A DNA stretch of 64,000 nt from Oscillospiraceae bacterium (lineage in GTDB: Bacteria > Bacillota > Clostridia > Oscillospirales > Acutalibacteraceae). The position numbers and the translations under genes were made by a program. This document shows, piece by piece, positions 56,628-64,000 of the stretch (within the stretch, counting starts at the first letter, position 1; each line of letters starts with the position of its first letter). The stretch lies in contig WRED01000004.1 in assembly GCA_009779495.1 (NCBI GenBank), positions 1 to 64,000 on the forward strand, in the 5' to 3' direction. The notes beneath the pieces were generated by a model that searched no databases, was not told the origin of the DNA, and saw only the letters and a list, made by a program, of their open reading frames with translations.

Positions 56628-58079
56628 CTACTCTTTCATATTGCGCATCATCTCCGCATTCCCCGACCGCGCGAAAAACGATACGGTCTGAGACACACGC
56701 TGGACTGGATTCGGATCCCATTCACGCTCGGAGGCATACGGGACAAGGCTGTCAAGCGCCGGAATTACTTTTTTCAGGCGCGAGCGGAAGTCCTTATAGT
56801 CGCGGGAGCCCTCCGTTGACCAGACGCGTTCGGCCACGGCGATGAAGCGCGGATAGCATTGATAGCCCATGCGCTCGAAATCGCGGACATGCTCCGTCCA
56901 GATCGGCGTGTCTATTCCGATGACGTTTTCGGCGCCGACGGGGGTCAGCCCGTCTATAAGGGGATCGAAAAGATATACCTTTTTAAGCGGCGTCATGCCG
57001 TAGGGATAGTCCATATAATGGTGGTAAAAGTCGGACACGATGAGCGCGTGCCCGGTGTTGGCGCGGTCAGCCGACAGCGTGCCCTTCTCCATCCACATCT
57101 GAGATATGATATCGCCGTCCAGGTTGCCGCCGCGCAGGCTCTCGTTCCACGCAACGGAGATTTTACCTTTTTCGCGCAGATATCCGGCGACCTGGTTCAT
57201 GAGCCAGCCCTGAAGCTCCTCCTCGTTTTTTAGTCCGAGGGACGCTATTTTGGCCTGACAGTCGGGACAGTCTCTCCAGCGGTTTTTCGGCACCTCGTCG
57301 CCGCCGATATGGATGTACGGTCCGTCGAAGATGTCACAGAAGCCGTCAAAGATCTTGAAAAGCACAGGCAGCGTATCGCTGTTCCCGGCGCAGAGGATGT
57401 CCTTAAAAATGCCGCCGGTGGCCTTAAGCTCGACCGGCCTTTGGCCGCAGGCAAGCTCCGGGTACACGTGAAGCAGCGCGGAAACATGCCCCGGCAGGTC
57501 AAACTCGGGAACAACCTCGATGAAGCGTTCGCGGCAGTAGCTCACAATCTCCCGCATTTCATCGGCGGAGTAGCAACCGCCGTATGACGTGGGGTCGTAC
57601 ACCCTGCCGAAATTCGAATGCGTCCGCACGGAACCCTTTTCGCGCAGCTCGGGCAGCCCGGGTAAGTCGGCGCGCCAGCCCTGATCGTTTGTCAGGTGCC
57701 AGTGGAATATGTTGAATTTGAACATCGCGGCCGCGTCGATCATCCTTTTCAGCTCCGAAACGGAAAAGAAGTGCCGCGCGCAGTCGATCATGAAAGCGCG
57801 GTAGGGGAAGCGCGGTTTGTCTAAGAGAGTCAAAAACGGAAGCGCCGTGCCGAACTGGCGGCGCAGCTGCCTGAGTGTTTGCGACGCGTAGAAGTAACCC
57901 GCGTCACTTGAGCAGGCGGCCGTTACGCCGTCGCCGCTTACGGACAGGAGATAGCCCTCGCGCGGCAGAGAGGGGTCATGCTTTTTTACGGCGGGGGCCT
58001 GCAAGGGATAGGTGAGGAATCCGCCGGGCATCCTTACGTGAAAGGGCTTCGGGATTATGTTCAGAGTCGTGTTCAGCAT
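56628..58079 (-). CDS. Beta-N-acetylhexosaminidase (GH20)
   Basis: A 483-aa intracellular GH20 enzyme. A short N-terminal GH20b-type domain leads to the barrel: IDCARHFFSVSELKRMI near residue 94, FNIFHWHLTNDQGWR near 122, VVPEFDLPGHVSALL near 189, and the catalytic Asp-Glu pair in IHIGGDEVPKNRW near 256. It removes terminal GlcNAc or GalNAc. No signal peptide is seen, so imported oligosaccharides are the probable substrate. It follows GH2 and precedes the oxidoreductase in one minus block, with nagB further along. Confidence 0.95.
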   Translation of the reverse strand: MLNTTLNIIPKPFHVRMPGGFLTYPLQAPAVKKHDPSLPREGYLLSVSGDGVTAACSSDAGYFYASQTLRQLRRQFGTALPFLTLLDKPRFPYRAFMIDCARHFFSVSELKRMIDAAAMFKFNIFHWHLTNDQGWRADLPGLPELREKGSVRTHSNFGRVYDPTSYGGCYSADEMREIVSYCRERFIEVVPEFDLPGHVSALLHVYPELACGQRPVELKATGGIFKDILCAGNSDTLPVLFKIFDGFCDIFDGPYIHIGGDEVPKNRWRDCPDCQAKIASLGLKNEEELQGWLMNQVAGYLREKGKISVAWNESLRGGNLDGDIISQMWMEKGTLSADRANTGHALIVSDFYHHYMDYPYGMTPLKKVYLFDPLIDGLTPVGAENVIGIDTPIWTEHVRDFERMGYQCYPRFIAVAERVWSTEGSRDYKDFRSRLKKVIPALDSLVPYASEREWDPNPVQRVSQTVSFFARSGNAEMMRNMKE

Positions 58080-58112
58080 GGCATTTAATCTTCCTTTCTT
58101 GATATAAATTCC

Positions 58113-61100
58113 TTATGTAAGCGGTTTAATCGTGAACGCGTATTTGTATTTGCCGGGGCGCAATTTATACTGCGGGCGCAGCGCCGATATGCCCGGCAGG
58201 TCGCCGCCGACGCCGCGCGTGAAGCCGTCAATATTCAGGGTGAGATAATCGTCGGGCGTAAGCTCATCAATGTGCCAGGCCGCATCAAGCTTCTCCTGGG
58301 AATAGCGTGACAGGCTGAAATTGATGATATCTTCAGCCTCGACGATAAGGCCGCGCCCCTTGCCGTCCGTGATCTCGAGGCGGCGGACGTCCGTGCGGTT
58401 TCCGTTTTCCTGCGGGCGCATATAGAGGTGTTCAAGCTCCTCAGCCGCCGCGCTGTGCGTAGCGAGCTTCTGGCCTGTTTTGCGGTCTGTGTAGGACTCA
58501 TGCGGCCCGCGCCCGTACCAGGTTACGTTGCTGAGAGCGGCGTCAACGCTCATCCTCGCGCCGACCTTCAGCATGGGCAGCAACAGCCCGCGCGCCTGAT
58601 GGCTTACGGTCACGGCGCCGCCGGGACTGATGTCAAATACCGTTTTAACGCCGCTCACGAAGCTGGAACGCCACTTCACCGCGACGGTTACGTTTTCGCC
58701 GTTTTGCTCCGCTTTCACCGAGGAGGGCCTGATTTTCGCGCTGGCGCGTTTCCATCGGTACAGCAGGTTGAAAGCCCTGAACGCAAGGGCGAAGTTGAAG
58801 AAGTTTATGTCGTTGTCCGTAAGCGCGCGGAAGAAGTTCGGGCGGTAGGTCATGGGGCCTGACAGCAGCTCGCCGCCGCCTAAGTCAAGGGAGGTCAGCC
58901 TGCCCTTGTCAAAGACGAGCTTCGTTTCGGCGGCGTTTACGGTTATCGTCTTGCCGTCCCGGACGTATCCGGCGCTTCCCGGCGCGGTCTCGGCCGGCTT
59001 CGGTTTATTGCTCAGGATGAACTGCGCGAAGCTTATCTCGTCCTCCGGCTTGTGCCAGACGCCCTGGCTGTTGTACCTGAAGGACAGCGTCAGCAAAGCC
59101 TCGCTGGGGCCGAAATCGCCGGCCATCACAGGCAGCGTGATGATCCGCGAAGAATCCGGCGCAATATCGGGCGCGCATATGCGTCCCTCGTCGACCGTTT
59201 TGCCGTCGAGGGACGTCGACCAAACGATATCCATGTAGCTCAGCGGGAGGAAGCAGTTTTTGTTGACGATCTCCACGACGCCGTTTTTGCAGTCAACATC
59301 ACGGGCGCCGATGTTGGAGTAGCACTGCTTGACTTCAAAGTAGGCGGGGTGCGGCGTCCTGTTAGAAGCGATGATGCCGTTGGCGCAGAAGAAGTAGCTG
59401 GACTCGTCCTCATCAAAGTCGCCGCCGTAGAGCCAGCGCTCCTGCCCGTCTTTATATACTCTTATGGACTGATCTACATAGTCCCATATGAAGCCGCCGC
59501 ACATGTGGTCATATTTCTCAAAGTCGTCAACATATTCCTTGAAGTTGCCCAGGCTGTTTTCCATGCTGTGGGCGTATTCGCAGTAGACGACGGGCTTTGT
59601 GAGATAAGCCTCTGCCGGGACGGGCTTATTGTCGGCGGCAAGGGCGTTGGCGATGTTGTCGAACAAGGAGGCTTTGATGGCTTCTTTCGCGCGGAATTTT
59701 TCGATGAAGCGCTCGGTCGGGTACATGCGGCTGATGAAGTCTGTGACGCTCAGATCGAAAGCGCCCTCGTAGTGGATGGGCAGATTGCTGCCAAGAGCGC
59801 GTATTTCCTTGTACATATACTTAAAGTTGCGCCCGTCGCCGGACTCGTTGCCGAGCGACCAGAAGCAGACGCAGGCGTGGCTCCTGTCGCGCAGAACCAT
59901 ACGTCGTACACGGTCAACGACCGCGCCGCGCCACATCGGATCGTCGCCGGGCACGTTTTTGCGGCGGACGCCGTGTGTCTCAAGATCGCATTCGTCCATG
60001 ACGTAAAAGCCAAGCTCGTCGCACATCTCGTAGAAAAACGGATCGTTGGGGTAGTGGCTTGTGCGGATAGCATTGATGTTGGCCTGTTTCATGAGGTGGA
60101 AGTCCTGGTAATATCTCTCGCGCGGGACGGCCCAGCCGTTGTCGGGGTCATAGTCATGGCGGTTTACGCCCTTGAGGATAACCCTTTTGCCGTTGATGTA
60201 CAGCACGCCGCCGTTTATCTCAACGCGTTTGAAGCCGACGCGTATGCGCTTTTTCGTGATGAAGCCCTCGTCGGAGGACAGCTCGACGGTCAGGTCATAG
60301 AGGTTAGGTTCTTCCGCGGACCATTTCCACACGGACCTGACGGTGTGCGTTACGTTCAGCATGATTTCGCCGAAAGAGTCAAAGCTCTGCGCGCCGATCT
60401 GCTCATCGTCCAGAAACACGCGGCAGACCGTACTGTGGCGGACAGGCTTTTCATTCATGATCCTGATCCGCAGATTGAGCAGGCCGTCGGTCATATTGTC
60501 CGCCAAAGTGGCGTTCGCGTTTATGTCGTCTATGCGCAGCAGCGGCTCGGAATAAAGATACACCTCGCGGTAGATGCCGGAAAAGAACCACATGTCCTGA
60601 TCCTCGAGATAGGCCGCGTCACTGTACCGCAGAACGCGCGCGGTGAGCTGGTTTTCGCCCGGGCACAAAAGATTGGTGAGGTCAAACTCGGCGGGCGTCA
60701 TGGAGCCCTTTGAAAAGCCGACATAAGCGCCGTTTAAGTAGACATACAGAGCAGACTTGGCCGCGCCGAAATGCAGGATGACTTTCCGGCCGTCCCAATC
60801 GTCGGGCACCGTAAACGTACGGCGGTAGACGCCGGTTTCGTTGAGCTTATGACTGATCCATGGGATCTTTGACTTTTTGGAGGAAACGGGCTTTTTGGGG
60901 ATGGAATGGGAGAGATATATGGGCTTGCCGTAGCCTTTGAGCTGCCAGACGGAGGGCACGTCAATATCGTCCCAGCCTGAGTCGTCAAGCTCATGATGGA
61001 AGAAGTCAGGCGGGACAAGGTCGACATTCTGCTGCCAGTAAAATTTCCATGTGCCGTTCAGCGATAATTTGTAGGGCGACGCGTCAAAGCAAAAGCCGTC

Positions 61101-61190
61101 ATTTTCGCCGAAAGGCAACGCGAGATTGTGCCCGTCGAGCTTGTTTTCGGCAAAGATTTCAGGGTTTTCCCAGCGGTGAAGCTTCTTCAT
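58113..61190 (-). CDS. Beta-galactosidase (GH2, LacZ type)
   Basis: A 1025-aa GH2 enzyme. Five domains occur in LacZ order: sugar-binding (SLNGTWKFYW near residue 45, GVYRRTFTVP near 117), two Ig-like domains, the TIM barrel with the acid/base Glu in CFWSLGNESGDG near 445 and the nucleophile Glu in VVYCEYAHSMENSLGNF near 525, and a C-terminal small-chain domain (VTWYGRGPHESYTDRK near 895). No signal peptide. It releases terminal galactose. It is first in the minus glycan block. Confidence 0.96.
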   Translation of the reverse strand: MKKLHRWENPEIFAENKLDGHNLALPFGENDGFCFDASPYKLSLNGTWKFYWQQNVDLVPPDFFHHELDDSGWDDIDVPSVWQLKGYGKPIYLSHSIPKKPVSSKKSKIPWISHKLNETGVYRRTFTVPDDWDGRKVILHFGAAKSALYVYLNGAYVGFSKGSMTPAEFDLTNLLCPGENQLTARVLRYSDAAYLEDQDMWFFSGIYREVYLYSEPLLRIDDINANATLADNMTDGLLNLRIRIMNEKPVRHSTVCRVFLDDEQIGAQSFDSFGEIMLNVTHTVRSVWKWSAEEPNLYDLTVELSSDEGFITKKRIRVGFKRVEINGGVLYINGKRVILKGVNRHDYDPDNGWAVPRERYYQDFHLMKQANINAIRTSHYPNDPFFYEMCDELGFYVMDECDLETHGVRRKNVPGDDPMWRGAVVDRVRRMVLRDRSHACVCFWSLGNESGDGRNFKYMYKEIRALGSNLPIHYEGAFDLSVTDFISRMYPTERFIEKFRAKEAIKASLFDNIANALAADNKPVPAEAYLTKPVVYCEYAHSMENSLGNFKEYVDDFEKYDHMCGGFIWDYVDQSIRVYKDGQERWLYGGDFDEDESSYFFCANGIIASNRTPHPAYFEVKQCYSNIGARDVDCKNGVVEIVNKNCFLPLSYMDIVWSTSLDGKTVDEGRICAPDIAPDSSRIITLPVMAGDFGPSEALLTLSFRYNSQGVWHKPEDEISFAQFILSNKPKPAETAPGSAGYVRDGKTITVNAAETKLVFDKGRLTSLDLGGGELLSGPMTYRPNFFRALTDNDINFFNFALAFRAFNLLYRWKRASAKIRPSSVKAEQNGENVTVAVKWRSSFVSGVKTVFDISPGGAVTVSHQARGLLLPMLKVGARMSVDAALSNVTWYGRGPHESYTDRKTGQKLATHSAAAEELEHLYMRPQENGNRTDVRRLEITDGKGRGLIVEAEDIINFSLSRYSQEKLDAAWHIDELTPDDYLTLNIDGFTRGVGGDLPGISALRPQYKLRPGKYKYAFTIKPLT

Positions 61191-61306
61191 CCGTGTACCT
61201 CTCTTTTAAAAACAGAAAATAAACGATAATCATCAAACAGTATACCATTAAATAATGATAAAAGCAATATTTTTTACGCGGCAAAGAAATGTTTTTCAAA
61301 AAGATA

Positions 61307-61335
61307 TTGCAACAACAACCGCTTTCTGCTATTCT
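61307..61335 (+). promoter_or_regulatory. Promoter of the 61379 gene
   Basis: TTGCAA (61307-61312), a 17-nt spacer and TATTCT (61330-61335) lie about 45 nt before the ATG. Confidence 0.65.
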
Positions 61336-61378
61336 CTATAAGGATACCTTTTTAAGACTATAAAAAAGGAGAAAATCT

Positions 61379-63157
61379 ATGAAAGAACCTTACGTGTTAA
61401 CAGCGCGCCCCTGCCGTTTTTGCGGCATCTACGGCGCGGGAGACCCGCAAATTCCTGCCGAGCTGTACTCGGGACAGTCTGAGGCGCCCGACCTGAGCGG
61501 CTTTCCGCTGCCGCTGCCGTCAAAAAAGAGCGACTACACCTGCTCCGCCGTGACGGACGACGGCGTAATGTGGTACGGCGCGTCCACGGGACTGACGCGG
61601 TACGACCCGGCGGCTGACCGCGGCGACGACCTGATCATGTACTTTTCCGCTGACCGTGATCTGCCCGACAACAACGTCAGGGCGCTGCTGGCGAAAGACG
61701 GCGGGCTTTGGGCGCTGACGGAGACAGGCGCGGCGTTCATCGAGATGAAAATGATCGGCGCGGAGGAAAAGGCGCTGATGCTGCTGGAGGAGACGCTGAA
61801 GTACGTTGACCGCCACGGCATGGTCAGCCAGAAGCATCTTGAGATCCCGGGCGACGTGGCAAGCGCGGTGAAGTACGGCCACTCCGACAATGACGGCGGC
61901 TTCACGGCCGAGTTCTGCATCGGTGAGATGTACCGCTACGCCGTGTATAAGCGCGAGAAAGGCACGGATCACCCGGATACACTGGCGGCGAAAAAGGTCG
62001 CTGCGCGCGCGCTGGAAGCGTGCCTGCTGCTGTTTCACATCTCAGGGCGGGGCGACGGCTTTTTAGCGAGAAGCTATCTGTGCCCCGGTGAGCCGGTGCC
62101 GGACGACGGGTTGTTCTTCCGCAAAGAGGGCGGCAAGGCCACCTGCATTGAAACGAGGCAATCCAAAAGAGTGGGTATCGCCGGGAAGGTCATAGATGCG
62201 TCCGCGCCTGTACCGGATCGTTTGGCAAAGCTATACCGCGACGCGGGCTACTCGGATGACGGCATCGTCTACAAGGGCGACACGAGCAGCGATGAAACCA
62301 CGTTACATATCATGAACATGATTGTCTCCCACGACATAATCGGTGAGGACGACCCGGAGTTGGACGAGCTGATCAAGATTTCCCTGCGCGGGCTGATGAA
62401 TCACATCCTTGACCACGGCTATGAGCTGCATGACTGCACGGGCAAACCGACGACGTGGGCGAAGTGGAGCGGGCAGTACTTCGTCTCGGAGGTGGGCTAC
62501 GTGGACGCGTGCCTGAACGCCGCCGAGATACTGATGTACCTGAAAGCGGCGATGCACATCACGGGCGAACAGGGCCGGTGGCGGGAGGAGTACGACAAGC
62601 TGATCGCCATGGGCTACGCCGACCTGACAGAGAAGCACTTTGACCGTCAGCATCAGGCGGGGCTGTCCCTGTGCGTCGAGCCGGTGGAGGATATCATGTT
62701 CGGCGACCACGCGCTTGCGACAAAGGCGTACTTCGGGCTGTGTATGCTTGAAAAGGACGAAGGGCTGCTTAAAAAGTACCGAAACGGCTACAAGTCGTGG
62801 CGCACGACGATCAGGCGCGAGTACAATCCCGGCTACGACCTGCCGTTCAAGCTGGCCTGCCCGGACGAGGAGATCGACATGGAGATGATGGCCACGTGGC
62901 TGTACCGCACGAACGTGTCGCGGCTCGCGTCGGGCGTCAGCTTTATGGGGCGGCACGACACGCCGGTCCAGAAGCAGCGCGCCGGAAAGCTCGAAAGCTC
63001 ATGGATGCCGCCCTCTGACGAACGGTTCATCTCGAAGTATGACCGTGACCCGGTGGAGTACAGGAATGTCGATTCAGGCGGTATGACCTGTGTTGAGAGC
63101 TGTTATGTTTATACGCACGCATATTGGATGGGACGGTATTACGGGTTTTTCAACTGA
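61379..63157 (+). CDS. Predicted six-hairpin-type hydrolase with a propeller-like N-terminus
   Basis: A 592-aa cytoplasmic protein of unknown substrate. Residues 45-120 carry one or two beta-propeller-like units (SAVTDDGVMWYGASTGLTRYD, then LPDNNVRALLAKDGGLWALT in parts), as in regulator-propeller repeats. The remaining 460 residues are helical with Trp/Tyr/Asp-rich segments (TSSDETTLHIMNMIVSHDI, KWSGQYFVSEVGYVDACLN, MFGDHALATKAYFG, MMATWLYRTNVSRL), the profile of an alpha/alpha-toroid glycosidase or lyase. Catalytic residues cannot be assigned. AAAAGGAG precedes the ATG. Its place opposite GH2 suggests glycan chemistry. Confidence 0.65.
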   Translation: MKEPYVLTARPCRFCGIYGAGDPQIPAELYSGQSEAPDLSGFPLPLPSKKSDYTCSAVTDDGVMWYGASTGLTRYDPAADRGDDLIMYFSADRDLPDNNVRALLAKDGGLWALTETGAAFIEMKMIGAEEKALMLLEETLKYVDRHGMVSQKHLEIPGDVASAVKYGHSDNDGGFTAEFCIGEMYRYAVYKREKGTDHPDTLAAKKVAARALEACLLLFHISGRGDGFLARSYLCPGEPVPDDGLFFRKEGGKATCIETRQSKRVGIAGKVIDASAPVPDRLAKLYRDAGYSDDGIVYKGDTSSDETTLHIMNMIVSHDIIGEDDPELDELIKISLRGLMNHILDHGYELHDCTGKPTTWAKWSGQYFVSEVGYVDACLNAAEILMYLKAAMHITGEQGRWREEYDKLIAMGYADLTEKHFDRQHQAGLSLCVEPVEDIMFGDHALATKAYFGLCMLEKDEGLLKKYRNGYKSWRTTIRREYNPGYDLPFKLACPDEEIDMEMMATWLYRTNVSRLASGVSFMGRHDTPVQKQRAGKLESSWMPPSDERFISKYDRDPVEYRNVDSGGMTCVESCYVYTHAYWMGRYYGFFN

Positions 63158-63178
63158 GGAATCGGGGAGTGGGAGTCA

Positions 63179-64000
63179 GTGGGCAGAAAGCTGTTTTGTG
63201 AAATATCGCCGTTTACTTACTCTTTGTCCGTAAAGAAAGAGCGTTTGAAGCGGCACGCAAGAGATTTGTTTGCCGTCGGGGTAAGCTTCGCGAGATCCAA
63301 AGGTGAGAAGCTGCCGGCCGTCATTTATCAGCACAACTCATTGATGCGCCGAAAGCTTGGCAATGTGGATATGGACTTGCAGGAGAACAAAGCCGTAAAC
63401 CTCTCTCTGGCCGCGCCGAAAGTGAACGGGATTTTGATAAAACCGAATGAAACGTTTTCATTTTGGCGTTTGGCAGGGGAATGCACAGCGGCCAAAGGCT
63501 ATCAGGAGGGCTTGACCATTTCATCGGGGAAAACAGGCAGGGGTATCGGCGGCGGGATGTGCCAATTCACCAATTTGCTGCACTGGATGGTTCTGCACAG
63601 CCCTCTTGACGTGGTTGAGAGGCATCACCATAACGGCGTGGATTTGTTCCCGGATTACGGCAGGCAGGTTCCCTTTGGTTTAGGAACGTCTATCATGTAT
63701 AATTACCTGGATTACAGAGTGAAAAACAATACAGACAACACATTTCAGTTTATTACCTATACGACTTCAACGCACCTTTGCGGTGAATTAAGGGCCTTTC
63801 ACCCGATTGAACACAGCTATCATATAACCGAGGAGGATAAGTGCTTCACGCGAATCGGAGAACAGTATTACAGGCGCAACCGTGTTTACAGGAGTAAAAT
63901 TGATAAAAGAACAGGGGAAACAATTGAAAAAGCGCTGATAGCCGAATCAAACGCAAAGGTAATGTACGGCAGCGAATTTATACAAAAGGATTTGCTGTGC
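63179..64000 (+). CDS. VanW-family protein, cut by the window edge
   Basis: At least 274 codons from GTG 63179, open at the right edge. The frame opens at the only GTG after the preceding stop, with GGGGAG 9 nt upstream. It reads KLFCEISPFTYSLSVKKERLK, then the VanW core APKVNGILIKPNETFSFWR, GIGGGMCQFTNLLHWMVLHS, VVERHHHNGVDLFPD and RQVPFGLGTSIMYNYLDYR. These blocks identify the family. VanW function is unknown, although it is linked to glycopeptide-resistance clusters and wall proteins. No van genes are adjacent. The last residues continue with a RIGEQYYRRNRVYRSK region, and the C-terminus is outside. Confidence 0.93.
   Translation, partial: MGRKLFCEISPFTYSLSVKKERLKRHARDLFAVGVSFARSKGEKLPAVIYQHNSLMRRKLGNVDMDLQENKAVNLSLAAPKVNGILIKPNETFSFWRLAGECTAAKGYQEGLTISSGKTGRGIGGGMCQFTNLLHWMVLHSPLDVVERHHHNGVDLFPDYGRQVPFGLGTSIMYNYLDYRVKNNTDNTFQFITYTTSTHLCGELRAFHPIEHSYHITEEDKCFTRIGEQYYRRNRVYRSKIDKRTGETIEKALIAESNAKVMYGSEFIQKDLLC

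Noticed and set aside
59052..60713. 553-codon plus-strand frame inside the GH2 gene
   Set aside because: Antisense to GH2 catalytic motifs, no ribosome site and composition of a shadow frame.
1..64000. CRISPR arrays, tRNA or rRNA genes, transposases, phage genes
   Set aside because: No spaced direct repeats of CRISPR type, no tRNA T-loop/acceptor patterns and no transposase, integrase or phage structural proteins were recognised.

Overview
The window is chromosomal DNA from an endospore-forming member of the Firmicutes, most likely an uncultured, moderately GC-rich gut or rumen Clostridia (Oscillospirales-like). The basis is spore genes (gpr, spoIIP, a lone spoVAE), Firmicutes pairs such as trmK-nif3 and rpsT/gpr, an archaeal/eukaryote-type ProS, TTG/GTG starts behind strong Shine-Dalgarno sites, a dockerin-bearing LRR protein, and glycan-degrading genes. 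No phage, transposase, CRISPR array, rRNA or tRNA gene was recognised.

Layout. 0.3-7.4 kb: yebC, a secreted repeat protein with a small YxKP-leader-like protein, polA-dusB, and a methyltransferase behind what looks like a translational attenuator. 7.4-13.3 kb (minus): a secreted protein, a DUF4838 protein, nif3, trmK, a DUF1858 protein and a lipoprotein. 13.5-20.2 kb: a VanY-type carboxypeptidase, a sugar transferase boxed in by two repeat elements, a cyclase and two GyrI-like proteins, prfB, a RING/zinc-ribbon membrane protein and galU. 20.3-25.8 kb: a strongly promoted secreted protein, spoVAE, rpsT, gpr and spoIIP (with a sigma-E-like promoter). 26.0-29.3 kb: four tandem, divergent secreted paralogues. 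29.4-37.6 kb: ileS, a structured intergenic element, a hydrolase behind two sets of 11-bp direct repeats, a flavodoxin-like protein, a DUF2812 protein, proS and an ACP gene. 37.6-38.0 kb: AT-rich DNA with DnaA-box-like sites. 38.1-49.2 kb: an LRR-dockerin protein, then a corrinoid C1 cluster (three URO-D-family methyltransferases, a corrinoid protein, a RACo-type reactivator, DUF2284 and helpers). 49.2-64 kb: a SecB-like protein, a secreted lipase-like protein, then a glycan block (nagB, aminotransferase, second DUF4838, Gfo/Idh/MocA oxidoreductase, GH20, GH2), a predicted alpha/alpha-barrel enzyme and a VanW gene cut by the window edge.

How the genes work together. GH2, GH20, NagB, DUF4838 and the oxidoreductase fit uptake and breakdown of host or plant glycans containing GlcNAc and galactose. 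The 39.5-49.2 kb cluster has what a methyl-transfer system needs: methyltransferases, a corrinoid carrier and an ATP-dependent activator. Its substrate is unknown.

The most novel signals are (i) a pair of intergenic elements at 32.6 and 41.3 kb with a conserved core and compensatory changes in their stems, suggesting an unrecognised structured RNA; (ii) the four-gene secreted paralogue operon; (iii) a 7-nt-period TAGANNN repeat family and other small repeats that repeatedly overlap stop codons; (iv) the attenuator-like leader at 6.5 kb; (v) the corrinoid cluster.
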